A stretch of 64,000 bases of DNA, from the NCBI RefSeq assembly GCF_002019855.1, contig NZ_CM007717.1, positions 3,993,636 to 4,057,635 on the forward strand. The letters are read 5' to 3'. The position numbers were made by a program, and so were the translations under genes. The stretch comes from Streptomyces antibioticus. Lineage in GTDB: Bacteria > Actinomycetota > Actinomycetes > Streptomycetales > Streptomycetaceae. Shown here one piece after another: positions 16,716-24,809 of the stretch (its first letter is position 1; each line of letters opens with the position of its first letter). The notes under the pieces are model-generated. The model saw only the letters and a program-made list of their open reading frames with translations, did not search any database and was not told the origin of the DNA.

Positions 16716-17258
16716 CTAGCAGTCCCCGACCGGCGCGTCCGCGGACAGCTCGAAGTGATCGCGGGCGGCCGTCTCCAGGGCGTCCGTGTCCGCGTCGCCG
16801 TCCAGGCGGGACGCCGCGAGGGCGCCGAAGTGGGCCTTCTCCCAGGCGCCGTGGCCCGCGCCGTCCGGGGGCTCCTCCAGGGAGACGACCCGGTAGGAGC
16901 CCGCCGTGTCCCGCTCCAGGCGGATCACCTTCGGCACCTGCGCGCCGCCGCACTCCTGGAGGGCGCCGTCGCGGACGCCGTACTCCATGCACAGGGTGTC
17001 GACACCGGCCCGCACCCGGTTGCCGTCCTCGCGCAGGAACACCTCCCGCGCCTGGCAGAACCAGCGCGCCCGCAGCTCGGACAGCTCCGCGTCGGGAACG
17101 TCCCACCGCGCGTCGGCGACCAGCCGCGCCTCGATCGCGGGCCGCACCGCGTCCCACAGGCCGGTGTCCCCGGTCGTCCCGCGCGCCCACGCCCCGGTCG
17201 CCACCAGCACCACCACGGCCCCGACACCGGGCCCCCAGACGCGCACGGAACTCACCAC
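16716..17258 (-). CDS. Hypothetical secreted or membrane-anchored protein
   Basis: A 180-residue protein lying between the two helicase genes on the opposite strand. The start at GTG 17258 (17255 is also possible) is backed by GGGGAGGGG. A short basic N-terminus precedes one hydrophobic segment (GVGAVVVLVATGAWA) that can act as an uncleaved anchor or signal. The rest is hydrophilic with three cysteines (WFCQAREVF, TLCMEYG, LQECGGAQ) and a C-terminal Cys as the last residue (VGDC). No family recognised. Confidence 0.6.
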   Translation of the reverse strand: MVSSVRVWGPGVGAVVVLVATGAWARGTTGDTGLWDAVRPAIEARLVADARWDVPDAELSELRARWFCQAREVFLREDGNRVRAGVDTLCMEYGVRDGALQECGGAQVPKVIRLERDTAGSYRVVSLEEPPDGAGHGAWEKAHFGALAASRLDGDADTDALETAARDHFELSADAPVGDC

Positions 17259-17400
17259 AAGCCCCTCCCCGAGCCACACGCACTGCACGGCTTCCCCTGA
17301 GAAGACCGCCGAAAGGGGTCCGGGGTTGCATCGGGCGTACTCCGACACGCCCATGGGGCACACTGGACGTTTGGCCGTGCGGAAAGGATGTGCGTACGAC

Positions 17401-19047
17401 GTGAACGGACCGCTGATCGTGCAGTCGGACAAGACCCTGCTGCTGGAGGTCGACCACGAGCGGGCCGACGACTGCCGTCGGGCCATCGCGCCGTTCGCCG
17501 AGCTGGAGCGGGCGCCGGAGCACATCCACACCTACCGGGTGACGCCGCTGGGGCTGTGGAACGCGCGGGCCGCCGGGCACGACGCGGAGCAGGTGGTGGA
17601 CGCGCTCGTCGAGTACAGCCGCTATCCGGTGCCGCACGCGCTGCTCGTGGACATCGCGGAGACGATGGACCGCTACGGCCGGCTGACGCTGTCCAAGCAC
17701 CCCGCGCACGGACTGGTCCTGACGACCACCGACCGGCCGGTGCTGGAGGAGATCCTGCGCTCGAAGCGGGTCGCCCCGCTGGTCGGCGCCCGGATCGACC
17801 CGGACACCGTGGCCGTGCACCCGTCCGAGCGCGGGCAGATCAAGCAGACGCTGCTGAAGCTGGGCTGGCCGGCCGAGGACCTCGCCGGGTACGTGGACGG
17901 CGAGGCGCACCCGATCGAACTGGCCGAGGACGGCTGGGCGCTCCGGCCGTACCAGAAGCAGGCGGTGGAGAACTTCTGGCACGGCGGCAGCGGTGTCGTG
18001 GTGCTGCCCTGCGGCGCGGGCAAGACGCTGGTCGGCGCCGGGTCGATGGCCCAGGCGAAGTCGACCACGCTGATCCTCGTCACCAACACGGTCTCGGCGC
18101 GGCAGTGGAAGCACGAGCTGGTGAAGCGGACCTCGCTCACCGAGGACGAGATCGGCGAGTACAGCGGTACGAAGAAGGAGATCCGCCCGGTCACCATCGC
18201 CACCTACCAGGTGCTGACGACCAGGCGGAAGGGCGTCTACCCGCACCTTGAGCTGTTCGACTCCCGGGACTGGGGCCTGATCGTCTACGACGAGGTGCAT
18301 CTGCTGCCCGCGCCGGTCTTCAAGTTCACCGCCGACCTCCAGGCGCGGCGGCGCCTCGGCCTGACGGCGACCCTGGTGCGGGAGGACGGCCGTGAGTCCG
18401 ACGTCTTCTCCCTCATCGGGCCGAAGCGGTTCGACGCGCCGTGGAAGGAGATCGAGGCGCAGGGGTACATCGCGCCCGCCGACTGCGTCGAGGTCCGGGT
18501 CAACCTCACCGACTCCGAGCGGCTGGCGTACGCGACCGCCGAGGCGGAGGAGAAGTACCGCTTCTGTGCGACGACGGCGACGAAGCGGAAGGTGACGGAG
18601 GCGATCGTGCGCCGGTTCGCCGGGCAGCAGATCCTCGTCATCGGGCAGTACATCGACCAGCTCGATGAACTCGGCGAGCATCTGAACGCGCCCGTGATCA
18701 AGGGCGAGACGTCCAACGCGCAGCGCGAGCGGCTCTTCGACGCCTTCCGGGAGGGCGAGATCAGCGTGCTGGTGGTGTCGAAGGTCGCGAACTTCTCCAT
18801 CGACCTGCCGGAGGCGACGGTCGCCGTCCAGGTGTCGGGCACCTTCGGCTCCCGCCAGGAGGAGGCGCAGCGCCTCGGCCGGGTGCTGCGGCCCAAGGCG
18901 GACGGCCACCAGGCCCACTTCTACTCGGTGGTCGCCCGGGACACCATCGACCAGGACTTCGCGGCCCACCGGCAGCGCTTCCTGGCGGAGCAGGGGTACG
19001 CGTACCGGATCATGGACGCGGACGAACTGCTGGCGGAGGAGAGCTGA
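17401..19047 (+). CDS. DNA repair helicase XPB (SF2, ERCC3-like)
   Basis: A 548-residue superfamily-2 3'-5' DNA helicase. The N-terminal ~150 residues are the XPB damage-recognition-like domain. Walker A is PCGAGKT near residue 204, the DEAH-type box is YDEVHLLP near 297, motif III is LTATLVRED, and motif VI is QEEAQRLGRVLRPK near 480. The C-terminal YRIMDADELL is typical of bacterial XPB. I take GTG 17401 as start, with GGAAAGGA 13-20 bases upstream; GTG 17377 is an alternative with no ribosome site. It probably acts in DNA repair with the helicase-associated protein encoded just upstream. Confidence 0.93.
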   Translation: MNGPLIVQSDKTLLLEVDHERADDCRRAIAPFAELERAPEHIHTYRVTPLGLWNARAAGHDAEQVVDALVEYSRYPVPHALLVDIAETMDRYGRLTLSKHPAHGLVLTTTDRPVLEEILRSKRVAPLVGARIDPDTVAVHPSERGQIKQTLLKLGWPAEDLAGYVDGEAHPIELAEDGWALRPYQKQAVENFWHGGSGVVVLPCGAGKTLVGAGSMAQAKSTTLILVTNTVSARQWKHELVKRTSLTEDEIGEYSGTKKEIRPVTIATYQVLTTRRKGVYPHLELFDSRDWGLIVYDEVHLLPAPVFKFTADLQARRRLGLTATLVREDGRESDVFSLIGPKRFDAPWKEIEAQGYIAPADCVEVRVNLTDSERLAYATAEAEEKYRFCATTATKRKVTEAIVRRFAGQQILVIGQYIDQLDELGEHLNAPVIKGETSNAQRERLFDAFREGEISVLVVSKVANFSIDLPEATVAVQVSGTFGSRQEEAQRLGRVLRPKADGHQAHFYSVVARDTIDQDFAAHRQRFLAEQGYAYRIMDADELLAEES

Positions 19048-19057
19048 GGGACCTCGT

Positions 19058-19507
19058 TCACGGCGCCGGCAGGGTGAAGACCAGCAGGAGCACGAAGAGC
19101 GGCGGCAGCAGCGAGACGGCGGACAGCCAGATCCGGGTGACCGACCAGCGGCGGGTCCAGGGCAGCGCCCAAGCGGTGACCCAGGCCCCCAGGGTGAGGA
19201 AGCCGCCGAAGAACAGGGTGCCGTAGATCAGGGACAGGGACGTCGTCAGGGCCTCGGAGCAGTGGTCGGGGCCGCAGCCGTCGGTCGCCATGGCGGAGAG
19301 TCCGCCGAGCAGCAGCGCGGTCGGGCACAGCAGGGCCAGCAGCACGGTGGCGACCGTCGGGGCGATCCACGCCATCGGGTCGCGGTGGTCGCGCGGGGCG
19401 ACGGGTACGGCCGCCACCGCGTAGGCGGGGTGGGCCGCGGGGGCGAAGTAGGCCGGGTGCGGCTGCGGGGCCGCCGGGGGGCGACCGGCGAAGGGCTGTG
19501 GGCTCAT
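19058..19507 (-). CDS. Hypothetical membrane protein, proline-rich N-terminus
   Basis: A 149-residue protein. The first ~45 residues are Pro/Ala-rich and cytoplasmic (MSPQPFAGRPPAAPQPHPAY). Three hydrophobic segments follow (ATVATVLLALLCPTALLLGG, LIYGTLFFGGFLTLGAWVTA, LSAVSLLPPLFVLLLVFTL), with a loop holding two close cysteines (GCGPDHCSEA) that should lie outside and may form a disulfide. It converges on the XPB gene with 10 bases between stops. Function unknown. Confidence 0.65.
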   Translation of the reverse strand: MSPQPFAGRPPAAPQPHPAYFAPAAHPAYAVAAVPVAPRDHRDPMAWIAPTVATVLLALLCPTALLLGGLSAMATDGCGPDHCSEALTTSLSLIYGTLFFGGFLTLGAWVTAWALPWTRRWSVTRIWLSAVSLLPPLFVLLLVFTLPAP

Positions 19508-19577
19508 ACGGCCAGTGAAGCCGCGCAGCCCCGCCCCCCGCACCGGCGCGGATACTCAGACCGGCGCGTGTACATAC

Positions 19578-19757
19578 TCAGCGGCGGCGGACGCCCGCCT
19601 CCTCGCCGTACTCGCCGAGGATGATCACGTCGAAGGCGGCGCCCGCGAAGACTCTGATCGCGCGCAGGGCGTCACCGAGGGGGTGCCGGTGGGCGTGGGT
19701 GAGGGGTGTCGCACCGGACGGGCGACCGGGGGCCGGGGTGATGGTCGCTGCACTCAT
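19578..19757 (-). CDS. Small hypothetical protein (59 aa)
   Basis: A short protein starting at ATG 19757 (MSAATITPAPGRPSG). A Pro/Thr-rich head precedes an amphipathic helix-like LGDALRAIRVFAGAAFDVIILG and a charged tail EYGEEAGVRRR. It resembles small conserved Streptomyces proteins of unknown role. No domain recognised; coding status is likely but not certain. Confidence 0.5.
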   Translation of the reverse strand: MSAATITPAPGRPSGATPLTHAHRHPLGDALRAIRVFAGAAFDVIILGEYGEEAGVRRR

Positions 19758-19893
19758 GTCTCCATGGTGCGCGCACGGGCATAAAGCGGGCATCGGTCGA
19801 AGGTCCCCACTTGGCGTACTACCTGGGTACGGCCGTGGGGCCGTTCTCCCCTACGGGTCGTAGGGCCGGCCTCTCGGGGTGCCGGGAAATGCG

Positions 19894-19923
19894 TTGGCGC
19901 GCATCTCGCCGCTCACCTAGAAT
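19894..19923 (+). promoter_or_regulatory. Candidate vegetative promoter for the HelD gene
   Basis: TTGGCG at 19894-19899 and TAGAAT at 19918-19923 are 18 bases apart, a fair match to the principal sigma-factor consensus. A start site near 19930 would give a leader of about 97 bases. Confidence 0.45.
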
Positions 19924-20026
19924 CTCCGCTCTTGCCCGCCTCCCGTCGGAGTGCCGTCGTCCGGACGGAAACCGGACGGCATCGCCGTAGCCCAGCCCGT
20001 TCTCAGCCCGGCCCGGAGGCACCCCC

Positions 20027-22114
20027 TTGTCCACGCCGTCCACGCCCACGCCCATCGACGACGACCCTCTCGGCCGGGAACGCGCCCATCTCTCGTCCTC
20101 CCGGGCCGCCCTGCGGGCCATGCGGGAGGACGTCGAGTCGCTCGACATCAGCGACGTCACGGCGAACTGGGTCAACGCGCAGATCCTGGGCCGCCAGATC
20201 GAGGACCGCATCAGGGCGCTCGCCGACCTCAGTGACGCCCCGCTGTTCTTCGGCCGGCTCGACTATCTGCACGCGCCCGGCGCCGAGCGGGCCGAGGGCG
20301 CGGAGGGGGAGCGCCCGCGGCCGGAGGCCGCTGATCAGAAGCTGTACATCGGGCGTCGGCATGTGCACGACGAGGACGGCGACCCGATGGTCATCGACTG
20401 GCGCGCGCCGGTGTCGCAGCCGTTCTACCGGGCCTCGAAGAAGGACCCGATGGACGTCGGGCTGCGGCGCCGCTTCGGCTACACCGGCGGTGACCTGACC
20501 GCGTACGAGGACGAGCACCTCTCCGACCCGGAGGAGGGCGCCCGCACCAGCCGACTGCTCCAGCAGGAGATCGAGCGGCCGCGTGTCGGTCCGATGCGGG
20601 ACATCGTCGCGACGATCCAGCCGGAGCAGGACGAGATCGTCCGTTCCGGGCTGGGCGGGACCGTGTGCGTGCAGGGCGGGCCGGGGACCGGGAAGACGGC
20701 GGTCGGCCTGCACCGGGTCGCCTATCTGCTGTACGCGCACCGGGAGCGGCTGGCCCGCACCGGCACACTGGTCATCGGGCCGAACCGGTCCTTCCTGCAC
20801 TACATCGAGCAGGTGCTGCCCGCGCTGGGCGAGCTGTCGGTGCGGCAGGCGACGGTCGACGATCTGGTGGCCCATGTGGAGGTGCGGGGCGCGGACGACG
20901 CGGACGCGGCGGTCGTGAAGGGCGACGCGCGGATGGCGGAGGTGGTCCGGCGGGCCGTCTACGCGCACGTCACGCTGCCCACCGAGCCGGTCGTGGTGGT
21001 GCGCGGATCCCGGCGGTGGCGGGTGCCGGCGTACGAACTGGAGGAGATGGTCCGCGAGTTGCTCGACCGGGACATCCGGTACGGCGCCGCCCGGGAGGCG
21101 CTTCCGCAGCGGATCGCGCACGCGGTGCTGGTGCAGATGGAACGTTCCGGTGAGGCGCCGGACGACCGGGTGCAGGACGCGGTCGCGCGCAACAGCGCGG
21201 TGAAGGCGGCGGTGAAGGCGGTCTGGCCGCCGGTCGATCCGGCGAAGCTGGTGCTGCGGCTGCTCACGGACACGGAGTTCCTCGCGGAGCACGCGGCGGG
21301 GATCCTCACCGAGGAGGAGCAGAAGACGATCCGGTGGGCGAAGCCGGTGCGGTCGGTGAAGTCGGCGCGGTGGTCGGCCGCGGACGCGGTGCTGATCGAC
21401 GAGGCGACGGACGTCGTCGAGCGCACGCCCTCGCTGGGGCATGTCGTCCTGGACGAGGCGCAGGACCTCTCCCCCATGCAGTACCGGGCCGTGGGCCGCC
21501 GCTGCACCACCGGCAGCGCGACGGTCCTCGGCGACCTGGCGCAGGGCACGACGCCGTGGGCGACGCGCGGCTGGGCGGAGGCGCTGGGCCATCTCGGCAA
21601 GCCGGATGCGGTGATCGAGGAGCTGACGGCCGGTTTCCGCGTCCCGACGGACGTCATCACGTACGCCTCCCGCCTGCTGCCCCACATCGCGCCCGGTCTC
21701 ACCCCGGTCGCCTCGGTCCGGGAGAACCCGGGCTTCTTCGAGCTGCGGCCGGTCTCGGACCCCGCCGAGGTCGTCGCCGCCTGCGAGGAGCTGCTGCGCC
21801 ACGAGGGCTCGACCGGACTGATCGCGGCCGACACCCGGATCCCGGTCCTCGCCGAGGCCCTCGCGGCGGCGGGCATCCCCGCGCTGTCCCCCGGCGAGGA
21901 GACCACCCACGACACCCGCCTCACCCTGGTCCCGGCGTCCCTGGCCAAGGGCCTGGAGTACGACTACGTGGTCCTGGACGACCCCCGGGCCATCGTCACC
22001 GCGGAACCCGACGAACGCACGGGCCTGCGCCGCCTGTACGTCACCCTGACCCGAGCGGTCTCGGGGCTTACGGTGACCCACACGTCCCCGTTGCCGGACC
22101 AGCTCGGGGTCTGA
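20027..22114 (+). CDS. HelD-family RNA polymerase recycling ATPase (UvrD/Rep-like)
   Basis: A 695-residue SF1-type motor ATPase. HelD proteins pull stalled RNA polymerase off DNA; related HelR proteins give rifamycin tolerance. The N-terminal ~70 residues are helical and charged, as in the RNAP-channel-entering arm. IDWRAPVSQPFYRAS near residue 125 is a HelD hallmark, Walker A is GGPGTGKT near 217, motif II is LDEAQDLSPMQ near 478, and GLEYDYVVLDD plus RRLYVTLTRA are the C-terminal motifs. The start is TTG at 20027, with GGAGG seven bases upstream; no ATG or GTG fits. I see no rifamycin-associated element upstream, so HelD rather than HelR is the safer call. Confidence 0.85.
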   Translation: MSTPSTPTPIDDDPLGRERAHLSSSRAALRAMREDVESLDISDVTANWVNAQILGRQIEDRIRALADLSDAPLFFGRLDYLHAPGAERAEGAEGERPRPEAADQKLYIGRRHVHDEDGDPMVIDWRAPVSQPFYRASKKDPMDVGLRRRFGYTGGDLTAYEDEHLSDPEEGARTSRLLQQEIERPRVGPMRDIVATIQPEQDEIVRSGLGGTVCVQGGPGTGKTAVGLHRVAYLLYAHRERLARTGTLVIGPNRSFLHYIEQVLPALGELSVRQATVDDLVAHVEVRGADDADAAVVKGDARMAEVVRRAVYAHVTLPTEPVVVVRGSRRWRVPAYELEEMVRELLDRDIRYGAAREALPQRIAHAVLVQMERSGEAPDDRVQDAVARNSAVKAAVKAVWPPVDPAKLVLRLLTDTEFLAEHAAGILTEEEQKTIRWAKPVRSVKSARWSAADAVLIDEATDVVERTPSLGHVVLDEAQDLSPMQYRAVGRRCTTGSATVLGDLAQGTTPWATRGWAEALGHLGKPDAVIEELTAGFRVPTDVITYASRLLPHIAPGLTPVASVRENPGFFELRPVSDPAEVVAACEELLRHEGSTGLIAADTRIPVLAEALAAAGIPALSPGEETTHDTRLTLVPASLAKGLEYDYVVLDDPRAIVTAEPDERTGLRRLYVTLTRAVSGLTVTHTSPLPDQLGV

Positions 22115-22593
22115 ACGACGGGACGCCCGGCGCGCTGCCCGACGGGGGCGTCAGGTGCGCTGCCCGACGAGGTGCCCGGGCGGGACGGTGCCGGCCGGGT
22201 GCCACAGGGTGCCCGACAGGTCGAGCCGTGACAGCACCCCATACACCGCACGCACCGGCCCGCCGGAACAACTCGCGTCCGAGGCACGGCACTTGACGGC
22301 TCCGCCGACACAACGCGCGGGCTGCGCGCCACGTCGGCCCGCACGCCCCTCCAGGCGGCCCCGCCGACACAGCCAGAAGCAGCCAGAAGGCTGCCGCTCC
22401 GGGGGGGGCGACACACTGCGCCACGGGGGCCCGGTGCGCGGTACCACGGGGAACCCCGCGCACCACGTCCCGCGACCCCGCCGAACACCCCGGCGGCTGA
22501 GCCCCGCCAGGGCGCCCGGTGTCCCGCCCGACCTGTCGGCCCCCGCGTCGCATCACGTGGCCGCCCTGTCGGAGGCGTCCCGGCCGGACCCGG
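22115..22593. other. Non-coding gap between the HelD and cutC genes
   Basis: 479 bases between two convergent genes. The block GCGCTGCCCGACG occurs twice near the left end (22132 and 22157). Open frames exist on both strands, but they have no ribosome sites or codon bias of a gene and encode Arg/Pro/Ala-rich strings. I see no further structure I can support. Confidence 0.5.
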
Positions 22594-23295
22594 CTACGGC
22601 GTCGGCGGGGTGTCCAGGGCCGTACGCCATTCCCGTACCGCCTCCGACGAGACCGGCCCCGTCCAGCCGTCGGGGCGGGCCGCGCCGCCGATGTGGAAGG
22701 CGGTGATGCCCGCCGTGCGGAGGGTGGGGACGTGGGAGAGGTGGAGGCCGCCGCCGACGAGGAGGTGCTGCTCGTAGCCCTGTTCGCCGGTGCGGGCCGC
22801 TTCGGCGAGGAGGGTCGGGAGGCCCTCGTCGACGCCGGTCGCCGCGCCGGCGGTCAGGTAGGTGTCGAGGCCGGGCAGGCCGTCCACCTGCTTGCGCAGG
22901 GTGTCGCGGTCGGCGGCGTGGTCCAGGGCCCGGTGGAAGGTCCAGGGGCTGCCGTCCAGTTCGGCGACGATCCGCTCCAGCGCGGCCAGGTCGGGCCCGC
23001 CGTCGGCGTCGAGGAAGCCGAGCACGAACTCCTCGGCACCGGCCGACCGCAGGTCACGCGCGGCGCGCGCGAGCCGGTCGACGTCCCCCGCCGCGAAGCC
23101 GTCCGCCAGCCGCAGCATCACCCGCAGCGGGATGCCGACGGCGGCCCTGATCGCGGCGAAGACCTCGACGGGCGGGGTGAGTCCGTCCGCGGCCATGTCG
23201 GTGACCAGCTCCAGCCGGTCCGCGCCTCCCGCCTGCGCGGCGACGGCGTCCTCGGCGTCGAGGGCGATCACCTCCAGAACTGCACGCTCGCTCAT
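22594..23295 (-). CDS. cutC: CutC family protein
   Basis: A 233-residue TIM-barrel protein of the CutC family, traditionally linked to copper homeostasis although its biochemical role is unclear. Family signatures are visible: LEVIALDAEDAVAAQAGGADRLELV at the N-terminus, IPLRVMLRL, EFVLGFLDADG, SPWTFHRALDH, and HLLVGGGL ... AFHIGGAARP at the end. Starts at ATG 23295. Divergent from the HD-domain gene, with a DasR-like site in the shared promoter region. Confidence 0.88.
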   Translation of the reverse strand: MSERAVLEVIALDAEDAVAAQAGGADRLELVTDMAADGLTPPVEVFAAIRAAVGIPLRVMLRLADGFAAGDVDRLARAARDLRSAGAEEFVLGFLDADGGPDLAALERIVAELDGSPWTFHRALDHAADRDTLRKQVDGLPGLDTYLTAGAATGVDEGLPTLLAEAARTGEQGYEQHLLVGGGLHLSHVPTLRTAGITAFHIGGAARPDGWTGPVSSEAVREWRTALDTPPTP

Positions 23296-23341
23296 GGAAC
23301 CCCATTCATCGACGTCGGCTACGGCATCGGACACCCGCACG

Positions 23342-23357
23342 ATAGGTCTAAACCAAT
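23342..23357. promoter_or_regulatory. DasR-type (dre-like) operator between cutC and the HD gene
   Basis: ATAGGTCTAAACCAAT matches the dre core TGGTCTAGACCA at 10 of 12 positions and is a partial palindrome. It lies ~46 bases from the cutC start and ~35 bases from the HD gene start. The assignment rests on similarity to the known DasR consensus only. Confidence 0.45.
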
Positions 23358-23391
23358 TCAAGGGTATCCCCGTCCGCGCGACAATGAGGCC

Positions 23392-24036
23392 ATGGCCGAT
23401 CTAGACGCGCTGCGCGCCCGTTTCGCCGACACCCTCCAGGCAGCCCGCGACCACCGCGAGGGCCCCGGCCCGGAGCCCTACGCCGACCGTCTCCTGACCC
23501 GCTGGCAGGAGCCGCAGCGCCACTACCACACGCTCACCCACCTCACCGCGGTCCTCGACCACGTGGACACGCTGGAGGCGTACGCCACCGACCCGGCCGC
23601 CGTCCGGCTGGCCGCGTGGTTCCACGACGCCGTGTACCTGCCCGACCGCTCCGAGAACGAGGAACGCTCCGCCCGGCTCGCCGAGCGCGCCCTGCCGGAG
23701 GCCGGCGTCTCCGACGCCCGAACGGCCGAGGTCGCCCGGCTGGTCCGGCTCACCGTCACCCACGACCCCGCCGACGACGACCGCGACGGCCAGGTCCTGT
23801 GCGACGCCGACCTCGCGATCCTCGCCGCGCCGCCGTCCGCGTACGCCGCCTACACCGCCGCCGTGCGCGAGGAGTACCACTTCGTGCCGAACGACGCCTT
23901 CCGCGCCGGCCGCTCCGCGATCCTGCGCCGACTCCTCGACCTGCCACGGCTGTTCCACACCCCGTACGGCGCCGCCGAGTGGGAGCCGACGGCCCGCTAC
24001 AACCTGCGCGGCGAACTGGACCTGCTGGCCTCCTGA
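23392..24036 (+). CDS. HD-domain metal-dependent phosphohydrolase-like protein
   Basis: A 214-residue cytoplasmic protein. The metal-binding HD pattern is visible: YHTLTHLTAVLDH near residue 43, WFHDAVY near 75 and CDADLAIL near 140, together with NEERSARLAERALPEAG. This is the family of small predicted HD phosphohydrolases; the natural substrate is not known. Starts at ATG 23392. Its 3' end overlaps the DUF4031 gene on the other strand by 40 bases. Confidence 0.82.
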   Translation: MADLDALRARFADTLQAARDHREGPGPEPYADRLLTRWQEPQRHYHTLTHLTAVLDHVDTLEAYATDPAAVRLAAWFHDAVYLPDRSENEERSARLAERALPEAGVSDARTAEVARLVRLTVTHDPADDDRDGQVLCDADLAILAAPPSAYAAYTAAVREEYHFVPNDAFRAGRSAILRRLLDLPRLFHTPYGAAEWEPTARYNLRGELDLLAS

Positions 24037-24311
24037 CCCCGGCCCCGGCCGCCACCGCCCTTGCGCCGCCGCAGCCCCGCCGCGTGCAGCAGCCGCACCA
24101 CCTCACGGCTGCCCACCTCCACCGCACCGGCAGCGACCAGTTCGGCGTACCGGTGGGAGGGGATGTCGTAGTGGTCCCGCTCGAAGGCGCGCCGGGGCAC
24201 GCCCGACTCCTCGGCGAACGCGTGCAGTTCGTCGTAGGAGACGTCGCTGACCAGGTGGGACCACATCCGCCCGTGCCCCGGCCAGTCCGGCGGGTCGATG
24301 TAGACCGTCAC
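23997..24311 (-). CDS. DUF4031 family protein
   Basis: A 104-residue protein beginning TVYIDPPDWPGHGRMWSHLVSD, the strongly conserved opening of DUF4031, then SYDELHAFAEESGVPRRAFERDHYDIP. It ends in a basic Gly/Arg-rich tail. The GTG at 24309-24311 overlaps the stop of the upstream gene (GTGA), so the two genes form one translational unit. Function unknown. Confidence 0.8.
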   Translation of the reverse strand: MTVYIDPPDWPGHGRMWSHLVSDVSYDELHAFAEESGVPRRAFERDHYDIPSHRYAELVAAGAVEVGSREVVRLLHAAGLRRRKGGGGRGRGQEASRSSSPRRL

Positions 24312-24703
24312 GACGGGGACGATCCGCCGAGGGCCGCGCCCAGCGCGCCCACCGCCGCGACCTTCACGCCCGCCTGGTGGCACACCCAGTGCGGATCGGG
24401 GCCCAGCTCCGGCTCCACGTCCAGCGCGTGCGGGTCGCCCGAGCCGCACACCGGGCACAGCGGCCAGCGCCCGTACCGCTCCAGCAGCGCGTCCTGCACG
24501 TCCTGCGCGACCAGCCCGGCCACATAGGGCATGCCGTCCGGCCACTGCTCCACCCACCAGCGCCGCTGCACCACCGAGTCCTCGACCATGGACACCACGT
24601 CCGGCGCGGCGACCTGGTGCGCGGCCAGATCGGCCAGGACGAGGGCGCGCGCGGCGTGCAGCGTCCGCTCCAGGGGGCTCGGCAGGTCGGCGGAGGGATC
24701 CAT
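24308..24703 (-). CDS. Hypothetical protein with CPxCG zinc-ribbon-like motif
   Basis: A 131-residue protein, first gene of a two-gene operon with the DUF4031 gene. It has helical N- and C-terminal parts and a central LCPVCGSGDPH ... DPHWVCH arrangement that could bind a metal. The sequence RRWWVEQWPDGMPYVAGLVAQDV is distinctive, but I cannot assign a family. Divergent from murQ. Confidence 0.7.
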   Translation of the reverse strand: MDPSADLPSPLERTLHAARALVLADLAAHQVAAPDVVSMVEDSVVQRRWWVEQWPDGMPYVAGLVAQDVQDALLERYGRWPLCPVCGSGDPHALDVEPELGPDPHWVCHQAGVKVAAVGALGAALGGSSPS

Positions 24704-24750
24704 GTCCCCATTGTGCGCGGTCTCGACCGCTCCCCGAAGAACGGAGGCGA

Positions 24751-24796
24751 AACGAAGGCGAAGGAAGGCGAAGGAAGGCGAAGGAAGGCGAAGGAA
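24751..24796 (+). repeat. 10-bp tandem repeat in the murQ leader
   Basis: Unit AAGGAAGGCG is present three times perfectly (24761-24790), preceded by a one-mismatch copy (AACGAAGGCG, 24751-24760) and followed by a partial copy (AAGGAA). It ends 14 bases before the murQ ATG. Every unit carries a Shine-Dalgarno-like AAGGAAGG. Confidence 0.85.
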
Positions 24797-24805
24797 ATAC
24801 ATTTC
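24794..24805. promoter_or_regulatory. Inverted repeat GAAAT-AC-ATTTC at the murQ start
   Basis: A perfect 5-2-5 dyad four bases before the ATG, A/T-rich in an otherwise GC-rich region. The position and the GAAA/TTTC arms fit an operator for an RpiR/MurR-type repressor, but no such gene lies in the window. Confidence 0.35.
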
Positions 24806-24809
24806 AGGA

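Noticed and set aside
19758-20026. A rifamycin-associated element upstream of the HelD gene, which would mark it as HelR.
   Set aside because: No inverted repeat resembling the GGGGCTTGC-type element is present.
22115-22593. Possible small genes in the gap between the HelD and cutC genes.
   Set aside because: Frames on both strands lack ribosome sites, domains and normal codon bias.
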